From positions 744,001-808,000 of the forward strand of contig CAVRRZ010000005.1 in assembly GCA_963723745.1 (NCBI GenBank): a DNA stretch of 64,000 bases. The letters run 5' to 3'. Numbering within the stretch: position 1 is the first letter of the stretch; each line of letters starts with the position of its first letter. This document shows positions 33,082 through 42,081 of this stretch, one piece after another. The DNA comes from CAVRRZ01 sp963723745. Lineage in GTDB: Bacteria; Actinomycetota; Actinomycetes; Mycobacteriales; Geodermatophilaceae. The position numbers and the translations under genes were made by a program. The notes under the pieces are model-generated. The model saw only the letters and a program-made list of their open reading frames with translations. It was not told the DNA's origin and searched no databases.

Positions 33082-33954
33082 TCAGGCCGCCGCGGTGGCG
33101 TCGACGCGGGCGAGAACCTTCTGCATGAACTCCAGCGAGAACCGGGTGTCCGCGAGGAAGCGGGCGTTGGAGGTCTCGTAGTCCTCGGACGTGTCCTGGC
33201 AGAGCTCGATCATCATCGGCCCGGCGTAGCCGTGCTCCCGGAGCACCCGCACGAAGCCCGGGAAGTCGATCTCGCCCAGCCCGGGGACGACGACGGGGCT
33301 GGAGCCCGCGCCGTCGCGGATGTGCACGTGGCGGATCTGCGGCGCGAGCGCACGCGTGACCGCGACCGGGTCCTCGTCGGCGACCACGATGTGGCTGGGG
33401 TCCATCGTCACGAAGGCGTTCGGGTGGTCGACCATGGCCATGAACTCCGCCGTGGTCGCCAGGTCGTAGGTGAGCATCTCCAGGTGGGGGCCCTCGATGT
33501 GCAGCTCCACGCCGGCGTCGGCGGCCTGCGCGGCCAGCTCCCGGACGGCGGGGACGACGTACTCGACGTTGGCCTTCCAGTCCGTCCCGCGGAGCAGCTT
33601 CCCCGACTGGATGGTGACCACCCGGCCGCCCAGCTCGCGGCAGATCTCGATGGACCGCGCGGTGTAGGCGACGGCCTCGTCCCGCTCCCAGGCCAGGTTC
33701 AGGTAGCCCCCACCGGCGTTGAGGGCGACGAGCTGGAGGCCGCGCTCGTCGAGCTCGTCCTTCACCCGGCTCACCTCGCCGGCGTCCGCGGTGAGCGCGT
33801 CCAGGTGGAGCGCCTGGAACTGGTTCTCACCGACGTTGAAAGGGCGCAGCATCCCGAGGTCGACCAGGCGGAAGCCCAGCGCCGCGACGGTGTCCAGCGC
33901 CTCCTGGCGCGGCATGCGGGCGAAGTTCAGGGTCGAGCAACCGAGTTCGTTCAC
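33082..33954 (-). CDS. Sugar phosphate isomerase/epimerase (xylose-isomerase-like TIM barrel)
   Basis: 290 residues of the AP-endonuclease-2/IolE-like fold: start CSTLNFARMPRQEALDTVAALGF, then VELHIEGPHLEML, VTMDPSHIV and RHVHIRDG with the usual metal-binding Glu, Asp and His. GTG 33954 follows AAGGGA. It lies 3 bases upstream of the flavin oxidoreductase gene. Likely keto-aldo isomerisation or 3-epimerisation of a sugar product. Confidence 0.85.
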   Translation of the reverse strand: MNELGCSTLNFARMPRQEALDTVAALGFRLVDLGMLRPFNVGENQFQALHLDALTADAGEVSRVKDELDERGLQLVALNAGGGYLNLAWERDEAVAYTARSIEICRELGGRVVTIQSGKLLRGTDWKANVEYVVPAVRELAAQAADAGVELHIEGPHLEMLTYDLATTAEFMAMVDHPNAFVTMDPSHIVVADEDPVAVTRALAPQIRHVHIRDGAGSSPVVVPGLGEIDFPGFVRVLREHGYAGPMMIELCQDTSEDYETSNARFLADTRFSLEFMQKVLARVDATAAA

Positions 33955-34013
33955 GAGGAGTCCCTTCTGGTGCCCGCTGCCGGGCGACGATGGTGGGGCG
34001 GGATCGCGGGGGT

Positions 34014-34394
34014 TCAGGCCTCGCCGCGTTCGGCCGGGAACCAGTCCGCCGGGTCGCCGATGTACTCCATGTACTCGATGCAGGCGCCGTCCTTCATGAC
34101 GAAACCGACCCGCACGACGTCCTTCTGCGCCTCCCACGGCTCCAGCAGGATCTCGTCGGCCGCCGCCATCAGGGCGTCGAGCGTGCCCATCGGGACGCGG
34201 AAGGCGACGTGCGGCTGGTCCCGCAGCGGCCCGGTCACCGGGCTGTCGTCCTCGTACCGCAGGAACTCCAGGTTCTGCGGGTGGTTGCGCGGGTTGGTCA
34301 CCCACACGCGGGTCGCCTCGACGAACGTCTCGTCGGGCTGGACCTCGCTCGTCGGGATGCCGACGTGATCCCACTCGAGCCGCACAGCGTTCAT
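34014..34394 (-). CDS. VOC/glyoxalase-like protein
   Basis: 126 residues: an opening VRLEWDHVGIPTSE and a closing IEYMEYIGDPADWFP, a half-barrel vicinal-oxygen-chelate pattern. It is the first gene of the reverse seven-gene operon and sits directly behind the operator pair shared with nagA. AAGGGTG precedes the ATG. Possible isomerase or lyase of a lactyl or glyoxal-like product (inference). Confidence 0.7.
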   Translation of the reverse strand: MNAVRLEWDHVGIPTSEVQPDETFVEATRVWVTNPRNHPQNLEFLRYEDDSPVTGPLRDQPHVAFRVPMGTLDALMAAADEILLEPWEAQKDVVRVGFVMKDGACIEYMEYIGDPADWFPAERGEA

Positions 34395-34504
34395 GACTCA
34401 CCCTTCGATCGGGGGCAGCGTCCAGACCCTCGGGCGAACGGGAGGCCGCGCCGGGCGACTCCGCCCGGCACCGGTCTGGTGCGCCGACAGTAGCGACCGA
34501 GCAC

Positions 34505-34524
34505 AAAGAGGTCCAGACCTATTT
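34505..34524. promoter_or_regulatory. DasR/GntR-like operator 1 (nagA divergent region)
   Basis: AAAGAGGTCCAGACCTATTT, an imperfect palindrome centred on AGGTC-CA-GACCT. The same core occurs at 44104-44125. It sits between the divergent VOC-led operon and nagA. Resembles the GGTC-NN-GACC core of Streptomyces dre sites. Confidence 0.7.
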
Positions 34525-34540
34525 TGCGGTGAGCGCGACC

Positions 34541-34556
34541 GGTGGTCTGGACCACT
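34541..34556. promoter_or_regulatory. DasR/GntR-like operator 2 (nagA divergent region)
   Basis: GGTGGTCTGGACCACT: perfect 6-bp arms GTGGTC-TG-GACCAC, almost the dre consensus known for DasR. It lies 110 bases before the nagA ATG and about 20 bases past operator 1, suggesting two bound dimers. Confidence 0.78.
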
Positions 34557-34666
34557 CGCCACCCGCCTGTTACGTTCGGCCGCGCGTCGGCTGCGGTACC
34601 GAGCCGTGCAGCTCGGCCGGCGTTCCCGCGGCCGGCAATGTCCCACTACAGCCCCAGGAGACCCCG

Positions 34667-35857
34667 ATGCGCGGCCTGCTCGTGACCAACGCCCGCGTGG
34701 TCGGCGCCGGCCCCGTCGTCGGACGTGGCTGGGTCGCGACGTCCGACGGTGTCGTCGAGGCGGTCGGCGCCGGCGCGCCCGACCCGGCCCTGACCCGGGA
34801 CCGCCGGGTCGTCGACGTCGACGGCGCCACGGTGCTGCCGGGATTCGTCGACGTGCACGTCCACGGCGCGGTCGGCCACGAGGTGATGGACGGCGACGCC
34901 GAGGGCCTCGCCGCGATGTCGGCCTTCTTCGCCGGCCACGGGGTCACCTCCTTCCTGGCCACGACGTGGACCGCGCCCACCGACGAGACGATGCGGGCAC
35001 TGGACGCCGTCGCCAAGGTCACGACCACCGGCCTGCCCGGCGCGCAGGTGCTCGGGGCGCACATGGAGGGGCCCTATCTCAGCCACGCCCGGTGCGGCGC
35101 TCAGGACCCGGCCTTCGTGCGCCCGCCGGACCTCGACGAGGCCCGGCGGTTCCTCGACACCGGCGTGGTCCGGCTGATCACCATCGCCCCCGAGCTGCCC
35201 GGCGCCCGCGAGCTGGTCGAGGCCTGCCTCGACCGGGGGGTGCGGGTCAGCGTCGGTCACACCGACGCCTCGTACGAGCAGATCGCCATGGCGGTCTCCT
35301 GGGGCAGCCGCCACGTCACCCACACGTTCAACGCCATGCCCGGCCTGCACCACCGGCGTCCCGGGCCGGTCGGCGCAGCCATGGTGCTCCCCGAGCTGCT
35401 GACCGAGCTGATCGCCGACAACCACCACGTGCACCCGGTCGTCCTGGCCGCATTCCTGCGGGCCAAGGGCCCGGACGGCGTCACGCTGGTCACCGACGCC
35501 CTGCGTCCGACCGGCCTGGACAGCGGCGAGTTCAGCATCGGCGGCCGGACGGCCACCGTCGACCACGGCGTGGCCCGTCTGCGCGACGGCACCATGGCCG
35601 GCAGCCTGCTCACCATGGACGCCGCACTGCGCAACCTGATGCAGGCCAGCGGCGCGCCCCTCGAGGAGCTGTGGCCGACCGCGAGCCGCAACGGCGCCAT
35701 CGCGGCCGGCGTCGGGGACCGCAAGGGCTCGATCGCGCCCGGCATGGACGCCGATCTGGTGATCGTCGGCCCCGACGTGGACGTGCTCATGACCGTCGTC
35801 GGCGGCCGGGTGGTGCACGCAGGACCGTCGTTCGCGGCGGAACCGGTCCCCGGGTGA
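34667..35857 (+). CDS. nagA: N-acetylglucosamine-6-phosphate deacetylase
   Basis: 396 residues of the amidohydrolase superfamily. Metal ligands and active site: FVDVHVHG, AHMEGPYL (metal Glu), VSVGHTDA, VTHTFNAM and the catalytic Asp in LVTDAL. It removes acetate from GlcNAc-6-P to give GlcN-6-P in the cytoplasm. CAGGAG precedes ATG 34667. The GTG of the phosphotriesterase-like gene overlaps its stop. Two GntR-type operators lie upstream, so induction by an amino-sugar phosphate is likely. Confidence 0.92.
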   Translation: MRGLLVTNARVVGAGPVVGRGWVATSDGVVEAVGAGAPDPALTRDRRVVDVDGATVLPGFVDVHVHGAVGHEVMDGDAEGLAAMSAFFAGHGVTSFLATTWTAPTDETMRALDAVAKVTTTGLPGAQVLGAHMEGPYLSHARCGAQDPAFVRPPDLDEARRFLDTGVVRLITIAPELPGARELVEACLDRGVRVSVGHTDASYEQIAMAVSWGSRHVTHTFNAMPGLHHRRPGPVGAAMVLPELLTELIADNHHVHPVVLAAFLRAKGPDGVTLVTDALRPTGLDSGEFSIGGRTATVDHGVARLRDGTMAGSLLTMDAALRNLMQASGAPLEELWPTASRNGAIAAGVGDRKGSIAPGMDADLVIVGPDVDVLMTVVGGRVVHAGPSFAAEPVPG

Positions 35858-36933
35858 CCGGCCCGGAGCCCGTCGTCCGGACCGTGCTCGGCCCCGTCGC
35901 CCCGGAGCGGCTCGGCCGCGTGCTGCACCACGAGCACCTGCTGTCGCTGACGCCGGGGCCGTGGCTGTCCGGCGGCCGGCCGGCCGATGGGCCGGGCGCG
36001 CAGCCGAGCACCCCGCGGGACCCCCTGCGCGACGAGGACCGGGCCGAGCGGGCCGTCGGCGCGCTCAGCGGACTGGCCGCCCTCGGCTTCGGCACCGTCG
36101 TGGACCTCAGCCCCTACGGGGTGGTGGGGCGCGACGCGGACGGAGCCGACGTCGACCTGCTGCAGGAGGTGTCCCGCCGGTCGGGGCTGCACGTCGTCGC
36201 CGGCACTGCCGTCTACCTGGAGGCGCTCAGCCCGGCGTGGGCGCGCCGGGCGAGCCTCGCGGAGATGACCGAGCGCTTCGTGCGGGACGCCACCGAGGGC
36301 ATCGGCGGCACCGGCGTCCGGGCCGGCGTGCTCGGCGAGCAGGCGACCGGGCTGGGCGAGATCACCGCGCACGAGGAGAAGTGCCTGCGCGCCGCCGCCC
36401 GCGCCTCCCGGCAGACCGGCCTGGCGCTGGTCACGCACACCACCCACGGCACGATGGCCCTGGAGCAGATCGACCTGCTCCTCGAGGAGGGCGTGGACCT
36501 GGACCGGGTGGTCGTCGGCCACATGGACACCCACCCGGACACCGGGTACGTCCTGGAGGTCGCGGCCCGCGGCGTCACCGTCGCCTTCGACACCATCGGC
36601 AAGCAGAGCTGGGACTTCCGCGTCGAGCCGGAACCGGCCGCCCCGCCGGACGGCGAGTTCGGCAAGCGCGCCTACCGGCGCTCGGACCGGGTCCGCGCCG
36701 AACGCATCGCCGCCCTGGTCCGCGCGGGGTACGCCGACCGGGTCCTGCTCTCCCATGACCTCACCGGCGAGGAGGTCTCGCTGAACCCGGGGACGCACGG
36801 CCAGTGGGGCTACAGCTACCTGGGCACGGCGTTCGCCGCGCTGCTGACCGAGCACGGGGTCTCCCCCGCAGAACTGGACCGGATGCTGCGGGACAACCCG
36901 GCCCGGCTGCTGGCTGTCGGCTCAGCCGGCTGA
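35854..36933 (+). CDS. Phosphotriesterase-family hydrolase
   Basis: 359 residues. Metal motif HHEHLL near the start, then ALVTHTTHGT, VVGHMDTHPD and the late Asp in LLSHDLTGEE, as in phosphotriesterase-like lactonases and YhfV. In position 36359 onward GEITAHEEKCLRAAA lies where the bridging residue is normally carried. Likely hydrolyses a lactone or phosphoester of the sugar pathway. It overlaps the convergent murQ 3' end by 12 bases. Confidence 0.88.
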   Translation: MTGPEPVVRTVLGPVAPERLGRVLHHEHLLSLTPGPWLSGGRPADGPGAQPSTPRDPLRDEDRAERAVGALSGLAALGFGTVVDLSPYGVVGRDADGADVDLLQEVSRRSGLHVVAGTAVYLEALSPAWARRASLAEMTERFVRDATEGIGGTGVRAGVLGEQATGLGEITAHEEKCLRAAARASRQTGLALVTHTTHGTMALEQIDLLLEEGVDLDRVVVGHMDTHPDTGYVLEVAARGVTVAFDTIGKQSWDFRVEPEPAAPPDGEFGKRAYRRSDRVRAERIAALVRAGYADRVLLSHDLTGEEVSLNPGTHGQWGYSYLGTAFAALLTEHGVSPAELDRMLRDNPARLLAVGSAG

Positions 36934-37782
36934 GGCCGCGGCCTGCCGGACGGTGCGGTGCACCGCGGCGAGCCGGGCCGCCTCCTCGGGCGGGACCCCG
37001 GTGAGCAGGTGGACGATCGCCACCCGCGGCTGGTTGCCGCACCGGGCGAGGGCCTCGCCGGCGACGTCGGTGGCGACGCCGCACGACTCGGCGACCAGGT
37101 CGGCGACGCGGCGGACGAGCTTGGCGTTGGCCGGCACGACGTCGACCATGAAACGGTCGTGCACCCGGCCGGCACCGACCATCGCCGCGGTGGTCACGGT
37201 GTTCAGCGCGACCTTCTGCGCGGTGCCCGCGGCCATGCGCGTCGAGCCGAGCAGCACCTCCGGCCCGGTGGGCAGCTCGACGGCGACGTCGGCGCGGATG
37301 GCCAGCGGCGACCCCGCCACGTTGACCACCGCGACCACCGCCGCCCCACGCTCCCGCGCGGTCTCCGCGGCGGCCACGGTGTAGGGCGTCGTCCCGCTGG
37401 CTGCGACCGCGACCAGTACGTCCCCGGCGGTCACGCCCAGGCTGGTCACGTCGGCGCGACCGAGGTCGGCGTCGTCCTCCGCCGCGTCCGTGCCCGACGG
37501 CCGGCCGGGATCGGCGCCGGCGACACGGGCGACCACACGGTCCGGGTCGATGCCGAAGGTGCCGGGCAGCTCCGCCGCCTCCATCGCGGCCAGCCGGCCG
37601 CTGGTGCCGGCGCCGACCAGGACGATCCGGCCGCCGGCGAGGAAGGCCCGGGTCAGCAGATCCGCGGCCCGGACCAGGCCGGCGGAGGCCGCCCGGACCA
37701 CGGCCGGGACCTGCTCGTGCCCGGCGACCAGCTCCTCGACCAGCGCCGCCGGGTCGAGCAGATCCAGCGGTGCGCCGGTCAC
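36922..37782 (-). CDS. murQ: N-acetylmuramic acid 6-phosphate etherase
   Basis: 286 residues with a SIS fold: VGAGTSGRLAAMEAAELPGTFG includes the catalytic Glu, and the second acidic loop is SGTDAAEDDADLG. Also VAVAASGTTPYTVAA, GSTRMAAGTAQKVALNT and a C-terminal helical part. It splits MurNAc-6-P into GlcNAc-6-P and D-lactate, feeding NagA across the way. Its GTG overlaps the stop of the SIS gene (GTGA). Similar length to E. coli MurQ, so complete. Confidence 0.9.
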   Translation of the reverse strand: MTGAPLDLLDPAALVEELVAGHEQVPAVVRAASAGLVRAADLLTRAFLAGGRIVLVGAGTSGRLAAMEAAELPGTFGIDPDRVVARVAGADPGRPSGTDAAEDDADLGRADVTSLGVTAGDVLVAVAASGTTPYTVAAAETARERGAAVVAVVNVAGSPLAIRADVAVELPTGPEVLLGSTRMAAGTAQKVALNTVTTAAMVGAGRVHDRFMVDVVPANAKLVRRVADLVAESCGVATDVAGEALARCGNQPRVAIVHLLTGVPPEEAARLAAVHRTVRQAAASAG

Positions 37783-38867
37783 CAGGTCTCGGTCACCTTG
37801 CGCAATCCGCGCGGCGCGTCGGGGTTCCCGCCGCGGCCGAGGGCCAGCAGGAGGGCCAGGCGCTGCAGGGGCAGGATGTCGAGGACCGGGTGCAGTTCCT
37901 CGCGGACGCCGTCGGTGTGCACGGGCAGCACGGTATCCGCCGGCGTCCGTCCCCCCGCCCCCGCCCCGACGAGCACGAGGTCCGCGGAGCGCTCCCGCAG
38001 CGCGGCCAGCACCGGCGCCATCGCCGCACCGCCCCGGCCCGGGGTGGCCACCGCGATCACCGGGGTGTCCGCGTCGACCATCGCCATCGGGCCGTGCAGC
38101 AGGTCGGCCCCGGAGAACGCCTGCGCCCCCAGGTAGGAGGTCTCCATCAGCTTCAGCGCCGCCTCGCGCGCGGTCGCGTGGGAGTACCCGCGCGCGGTGG
38201 TGATCAGCCGGTTGGCGAAGCGGTACCGGGTGGCCACCGCGGCCACCGCGTCGACCTCCTGCAGGGTCGCGTGCGCGGCGTCGGGCAGGGGTGCGGCGTC
38301 GGCCGCCGACAACCCGGTCCCGCCCAGCGGGGCGAGCAGCAGGTAGAGGGCGAGCAGCTCGGCGGTGTAGCTCTTCGTCGCCGCGACCGCCCGCTCCGCG
38401 CCGGCCCCCACGTCGACCACGAACTCGGCGGCACGCGCCAGCGGGGAGTCGACGACGTTGGTCACCGCCACCGTCGTCGCACCGCAGCTGCGAGCCGCGG
38501 CGAGCGAGTCGACGAGGTCCGGGGACCCGCCCGACTGACTCACCGCCAGGTAGAGGACGCCCCGCAGGTCCGGGCGGACGCCGTACACCGTGCTGGTCGA
38601 CGGCGACACCAGCCCGGCCGGCAGGGCCAGGTGGACCTCCACCAGGTACTTGGCGTAGAGGGCCGCGTGGTCGGAGGTGCCCCGCGCGGCGAGCAGCACG
38701 AACCGGTGCTCGCGGCGGGCCAGTGCGGCGGCCACCCGAGCGATCTCCGGCGCCTGCTCGGCGAGCAGCCGGGCCAGGACGGCGGGCTGCTCGTCGATCT
38801 CGGCGGTCATGATGGCGCCGGGGCCGGACCCGGTCGTCGCCACTGGGGTCACGATCTCTCCTGTCAT
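37779..38867 (-). CDS. SIS-domain sugar isomerase/deaminase (GlmS C-terminal / NagB-II type)
   Basis: 362 residues with two SIS domains. First-domain motifs: LLAARGTSDHAALYAKYLVE, LAVSQSGGSPDLVDSLAAAR, VDVGAGAERAVAATKSYTAE; the second holds ALKLMETSYLGAQAFSGADLLHGPMAMV. This is the glutaminase-less relative of GlmS that acts as a GlcN-6-P deaminase, giving fructose-6-P and ammonia. ATGA overlap with the GntR gene upstream and GTGA with murQ downstream. Confidence 0.9.
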   Translation of the reverse strand: MTGEIVTPVATTGSGPGAIMTAEIDEQPAVLARLLAEQAPEIARVAAALARREHRFVLLAARGTSDHAALYAKYLVEVHLALPAGLVSPSTSTVYGVRPDLRGVLYLAVSQSGGSPDLVDSLAAARSCGATTVAVTNVVDSPLARAAEFVVDVGAGAERAVAATKSYTAELLALYLLLAPLGGTGLSAADAAPLPDAAHATLQEVDAVAAVATRYRFANRLITTARGYSHATAREAALKLMETSYLGAQAFSGADLLHGPMAMVDADTPVIAVATPGRGGAAMAPVLAALRERSADLVLVGAGAGGRTPADTVLPVHTDGVREELHPVLDILPLQRLALLLALGRGGNPDAPRGLRKVTETW

Positions 38868-39637
38868 GGGGACGGGTCCTCGTCCGGGCGTCCGACCCGG
38901 GGCGGCGTCCGCCCGTGGAATCCGAGGGTGGCGACGAACTTGTACCGGTCGCCGCGGTACCAGCTGCGGACCCACTCGACCGGTTCGTCGGTGGCGTCGA
39001 AGCTGTGCCGCGAGAGCACCATCATCGGCGCGCCCACGTCGGTGTCGAGCAGGCCGGCCTCCCGCGGTGACGCGGGCGCGGTCTCGATCGTCTCCACCGC
39101 GCCGACGACCGAGACGTCCCAGTCCTCCGCCAGCGCGCGGTACAGCGACCCGGTGCGACGGACCGCACGTGCCAGGCCGGGAAAGCGGGCCGCCACGAGG
39201 TGGGAGTGCTCGAGGGCCATCGGCGCCCCGTTGACCTTGCGGAGCCGTTCCAGCCGGTGGAGGGGGGTCCCGGCCTTGATCTGCAGCAGAGCGGCGAGCT
39301 CGTCGGTCGCCCGCACCCGCACCGCGGCGACCAGGGTGGTCTGCACGGCCAGGCCCGAAGCGCCGGCCTGCTCTGTGAAGCTGGACATCTCCAGCGGCCA
39401 CGCCAGCTTCGGCTCCGCCACGTAGGTGCCCGACCCGTGCCGGCGAACCAGCCGCCCCTCGGTCACCAGCTCGGTGAGCGCCTGCCGGACCGTCGTGCGG
39501 GACATCGACAGCGCGCTGGCCAGCTCCCGTTCCGTGGGCAGTGGCACCCCGGGGGCGAAGTCGGGCAGCAGCCCGAGCAGGTGCCGCTTCACCAGGTAGT
39601 ACTTCGGCTCCTGCTTCTCCTGGCTCTCGCCGATCAT
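38864..39637 (-). CDS. GntR-family regulator (HutC/DasR-like)
   Basis: 257 residues. An N-terminal winged helix-turn-helix (PLPTERELASALSMSRTTVRQALTELVTEGRLVRRHGSGTYV) is followed by a UTRA ligand-binding domain (PLHRLERLRKVNGAPMALEHSHL). The architecture equals DasR/NagR, which bind GlcN-6-P or GlcNAc-6-P. It heads the SIS-murQ unit. The palindromes at 34505-34556 and 44104-44140 are its probable sites. No clear site was found before its own gene, so it may be read through from the transporter operon. Confidence 0.9.
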   Translation of the reverse strand: MIGESQEKQEPKYYLVKRHLLGLLPDFAPGVPLPTERELASALSMSRTTVRQALTELVTEGRLVRRHGSGTYVAEPKLAWPLEMSSFTEQAGASGLAVQTTLVAAVRVRATDELAALLQIKAGTPLHRLERLRKVNGAPMALEHSHLVAARFPGLARAVRRTGSLYRALAEDWDVSVVGAVETIETAPASPREAGLLDTDVGAPMMVLSRHSFDATDEPVEWVRSWYRGDRYKFVATLGFHGRTPPRVGRPDEDPSP

Positions 39638-39801
39638 CCGCCGCCCTTTCGCCGCGTTCCTCCCGCCCCCGGGGCGGGGGCCTGCCGTCCCCCCGGGCGG
39701 TCGTCCACCAGTCGTCCCGGCTGTCTACTGCCGATACCCGGCCCGTGCAATGCGGCTCGGCCGCACCTGGCCGAGGGCCGGGACGGGGCGCCGGCCAGCG
39801 G

Positions 39802-40818
39802 CTACACCTCCCCTGACGCCGACGCGCCGGGCCGGATCTGCAGCTTGCGGCCCTCGCCACGCCGGAACATCGCCATGGCCTGCTCGTAGTCGTCGAGCGT
39901 GAACGCATGGCTGAACATCGGCTCGCTGACGACGGCGCCGGCCGCGAACAGCTCCACCGCGCGGCTGAAGCTGTGCCGCGAGGCGGCCGAGCCGACGATG
40001 GTCACCTCGTCCCGGACGACGCGGTTCGGCGAGTACCGGGCGGTCGCCTCCGCCGGCGCGACGCCGAAGTGCTGGAACGTCCCGCCCGCCTTGACCCGTG
40101 GGAGGCCGTCCTCCATCGCCGCCACCACGCCGGTGGCGTCGACGACGACGTCCCAGAGCGACCGGTCCAGCTCGTCGGCACTGGCCACCACTGTCTCGAT
40201 GCCGACCTCGCGGGCCAGCACCCGGCGGCCCTCGTTGGGATCGACCACGGCGACGCTCGCCGCGCCGGCCCGGGGAGCCAGCTGCGCGATGAGCAGACCC
40301 ATCGTGCCGGCGCCGTACACGAGGTGGTGGTCCCCGAGCCGCCGCGGCAGCACGTCGTGCGCGCGGATGGCGCAGGACAGCGGCTCGATCATCGTCGCCT
40401 GGAACAGGTCGACGCCCTCGGGCAGCCGGTAGGCGTTGCGCGCCGGCGCCAGCAGGTACTCCGCCGAGGCACCGTGGGTGCGGCTCACGCCGAAGGAGTT
40501 CCAGTTGACGCACAGGTTGTAGGCGCCGTCGACGCACTGGTCGCACTGACCGCACGACAGGGTCGGGTCGACGACGACGCGGTCGCCCACCGACACCGCG
40601 GTCACGTCGGCGCCCACCGCCACGACGGTGCCGCTGACCTCGTGGCCGGGGATCAGCGGGAACTGCGTGCCGGCGTAGTGCCCGTCGTGGACGTGCACGT
40701 CGGTCCCGCAGATGCCGACCCCGGCGACCTCGACCACCACGTCCGTCGGGCCCGGGGTCGGGTCGGGAACCTCCTGCACGGACAGCTGCCCGGGTGCCTC
40801 GAACACCACAGCGCGCAT
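39802..40818 (-). CDS. Zinc-dependent alcohol/polyol dehydrogenase (MDR family)
   Basis: 338 residues. Catalytic zinc site GICGTDVHVHDGHY and PGHEVSGTVV; structural zinc cysteines in CGQCDQCVDGAYNLC. The nucleotide loop reads VYGAGTMGLLIAQLA. Sorbitol/threonine dehydrogenase-like. ATG 40818 is chosen over an in-frame GTG three codons upstream because GGAGGTGG sits just before it. Follows the permease gene by 36 bases as part of the import operon. Confidence 0.88.
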   Translation of the reverse strand: MRAVVFEAPGQLSVQEVPDPTPGPTDVVVEVAGVGICGTDVHVHDGHYAGTQFPLIPGHEVSGTVVAVGADVTAVSVGDRVVVDPTLSCGQCDQCVDGAYNLCVNWNSFGVSRTHGASAEYLLAPARNAYRLPEGVDLFQATMIEPLSCAIRAHDVLPRRLGDHHLVYGAGTMGLLIAQLAPRAGAASVAVVDPNEGRRVLAREVGIETVVASADELDRSLWDVVVDATGVVAAMEDGLPRVKAGGTFQHFGVAPAEATARYSPNRVVRDEVTIVGSAASRHSFSRAVELFAAGAVVSEPMFSHAFTLDDYEQAMAMFRRGEGRKLQIRPGASASGEV

Positions 40819-40854
40819 CTCAGCCACCTCCGTTCTGAGTCGTCGGGTGGGCGG

Positions 40855-42081
40855 TCACGTGTTCTGCCGGCGGCGCATCGAGGCGTCGAAGATGACCGCG
40901 GCGATCAGCACGGAGCCGGTGATCATGAGCTTGACCGGGGAGGCCAGGGCGAGCAGGTCCATGCCGTTGGAGATCGAGCCGATGACCAGCGCGCCGAGCA
41001 GCGCCGACCAGACGCTGCCGCGCCCGCCGAACAGGCTCGTCCCGCCGATGACCACGGCCGCGATCGCGTCGAGCAGGACGCTTCCGCTGCCGGCGCCCTG
41101 GGTGACCGACATCAGCCGGGAGGCCACGAGGATGCCGCCGAGCGCGGCGAACGTGCCCGACAACATGAACACGTAGATCGTGATCCGCCTGACCGCGATG
41201 CCGACCCGCTCGGCCGCCTGCGCGTCCCCGCCGACGGCGTAGATCCGCCGGCCGAACAGGGTCCGCCGCGCGACGAAGTCCACCAGCAGGAGCAGGCCCA
41301 CCACGATGAGAACGGCCAGCGGGACGCCGCGGTCGGCGACGAACTGCAGGATCACGATCGCGGGGACCGCGGCGACCAGGGCGAAGCCGAGGCCCTCGAC
41401 CCACGGCCGAGGGTTGGCCAGCCCGGCGGCGGCGCGACGGCGGCGGGTGCGCAGGACCAGAACGGCCCGCAGCGCCAGCCCGACGAGCAGCAGCAGCCAC
41501 CCGACCCACGGCTGGAAGAACGTGTTCGTCAGCCCCAGGATCGCGGGGTCGGAGACGTTCATCGCGCCGGTGAAGTCGAAGATGAACAGCTGCAGGCCCT
41601 GCCAGCCGATCAACCCGCCGAGGGTGACGACGAACGCCGGCACCCCGAAGCTCGCGACGATCGAGCCCTGGATGAGCCCGATCAGCGCGCCGCCGGCCAG
41701 CGCGGCGGGGATGGCCAGCCAGGCGGGCACGCCCAGGTGCACGTTGAGCGCCGCCATGGTCGTCGCCGCCAGGCCGCTGACCGAGCCGATCGACAGGTCG
41801 ATGTGCCCGAGCAGCAGGACCATCACCACGCCGATGGCGATCGACGCAACGGCGACGATCTGCAGGGCGAGGTTGGTCAGGTTGCCGGCCGAGAGGAAGT
41901 TCGGATTGAGGATCGCGAAGATCGTCCAGATGACGGCGAGGCCGACGACGACCTGCACGTAGCCGACGCGGGTGGCCGAGTCGGAGCGGACGAACTGGCG
42001 CAGCAGCGACCGGACCGACCCCTCCTCGGCCGGCTCGTCCGGGGCGGGCGGCGGCGCGGTCGTGGTCTGCGTGGCGGTCAT
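40855..42081 (-). CDS. Sugar ABC transporter permease (XylH/RbsC type, CUT2)
   Basis: 408 residues with about ten membrane helices and the CUT2 motif GHIDLSIGSVSGLAATTMAAL, then GVPAFVVTLGGLIGWQGLQL and VIGGTSLFGGRGSVWSALLGALVIG. The extra-long form matches XylH-like permeases. ATGA overlap with the ATPase gene. Confidence 0.92.
   Translation of the reverse strand: MTATQTTTAPPPAPDEPAEEGSVRSLLRQFVRSDSATRVGYVQVVVGLAVIWTIFAILNPNFLSAGNLTNLALQIVAVASIAIGVVMVLLLGHIDLSIGSVSGLAATTMAALNVHLGVPAWLAIPAALAGGALIGLIQGSIVASFGVPAFVVTLGGLIGWQGLQLFIFDFTGAMNVSDPAILGLTNTFFQPWVGWLLLLVGLALRAVLVLRTRRRRAAAGLANPRPWVEGLGFALVAAVPAIVILQFVADRGVPLAVLIVVGLLLLVDFVARRTLFGRRIYAVGGDAQAAERVGIAVRRITIYVFMLSGTFAALGGILVASRLMSVTQGAGSGSVLLDAIAAVVIGGTSLFGGRGSVWSALLGALVIGSISNGMDLLALASPVKLMITGSVLIAAVIFDASMRRRQNT

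Noticed and set aside
30997..34368. 1123-codon open frame on the + strand
   Set aside because: A mirror of the reverse oxidoreductase operon; its Asp/Arg/Gln-rich low-complexity protein has no domain, while the reverse genes show clear family motifs.
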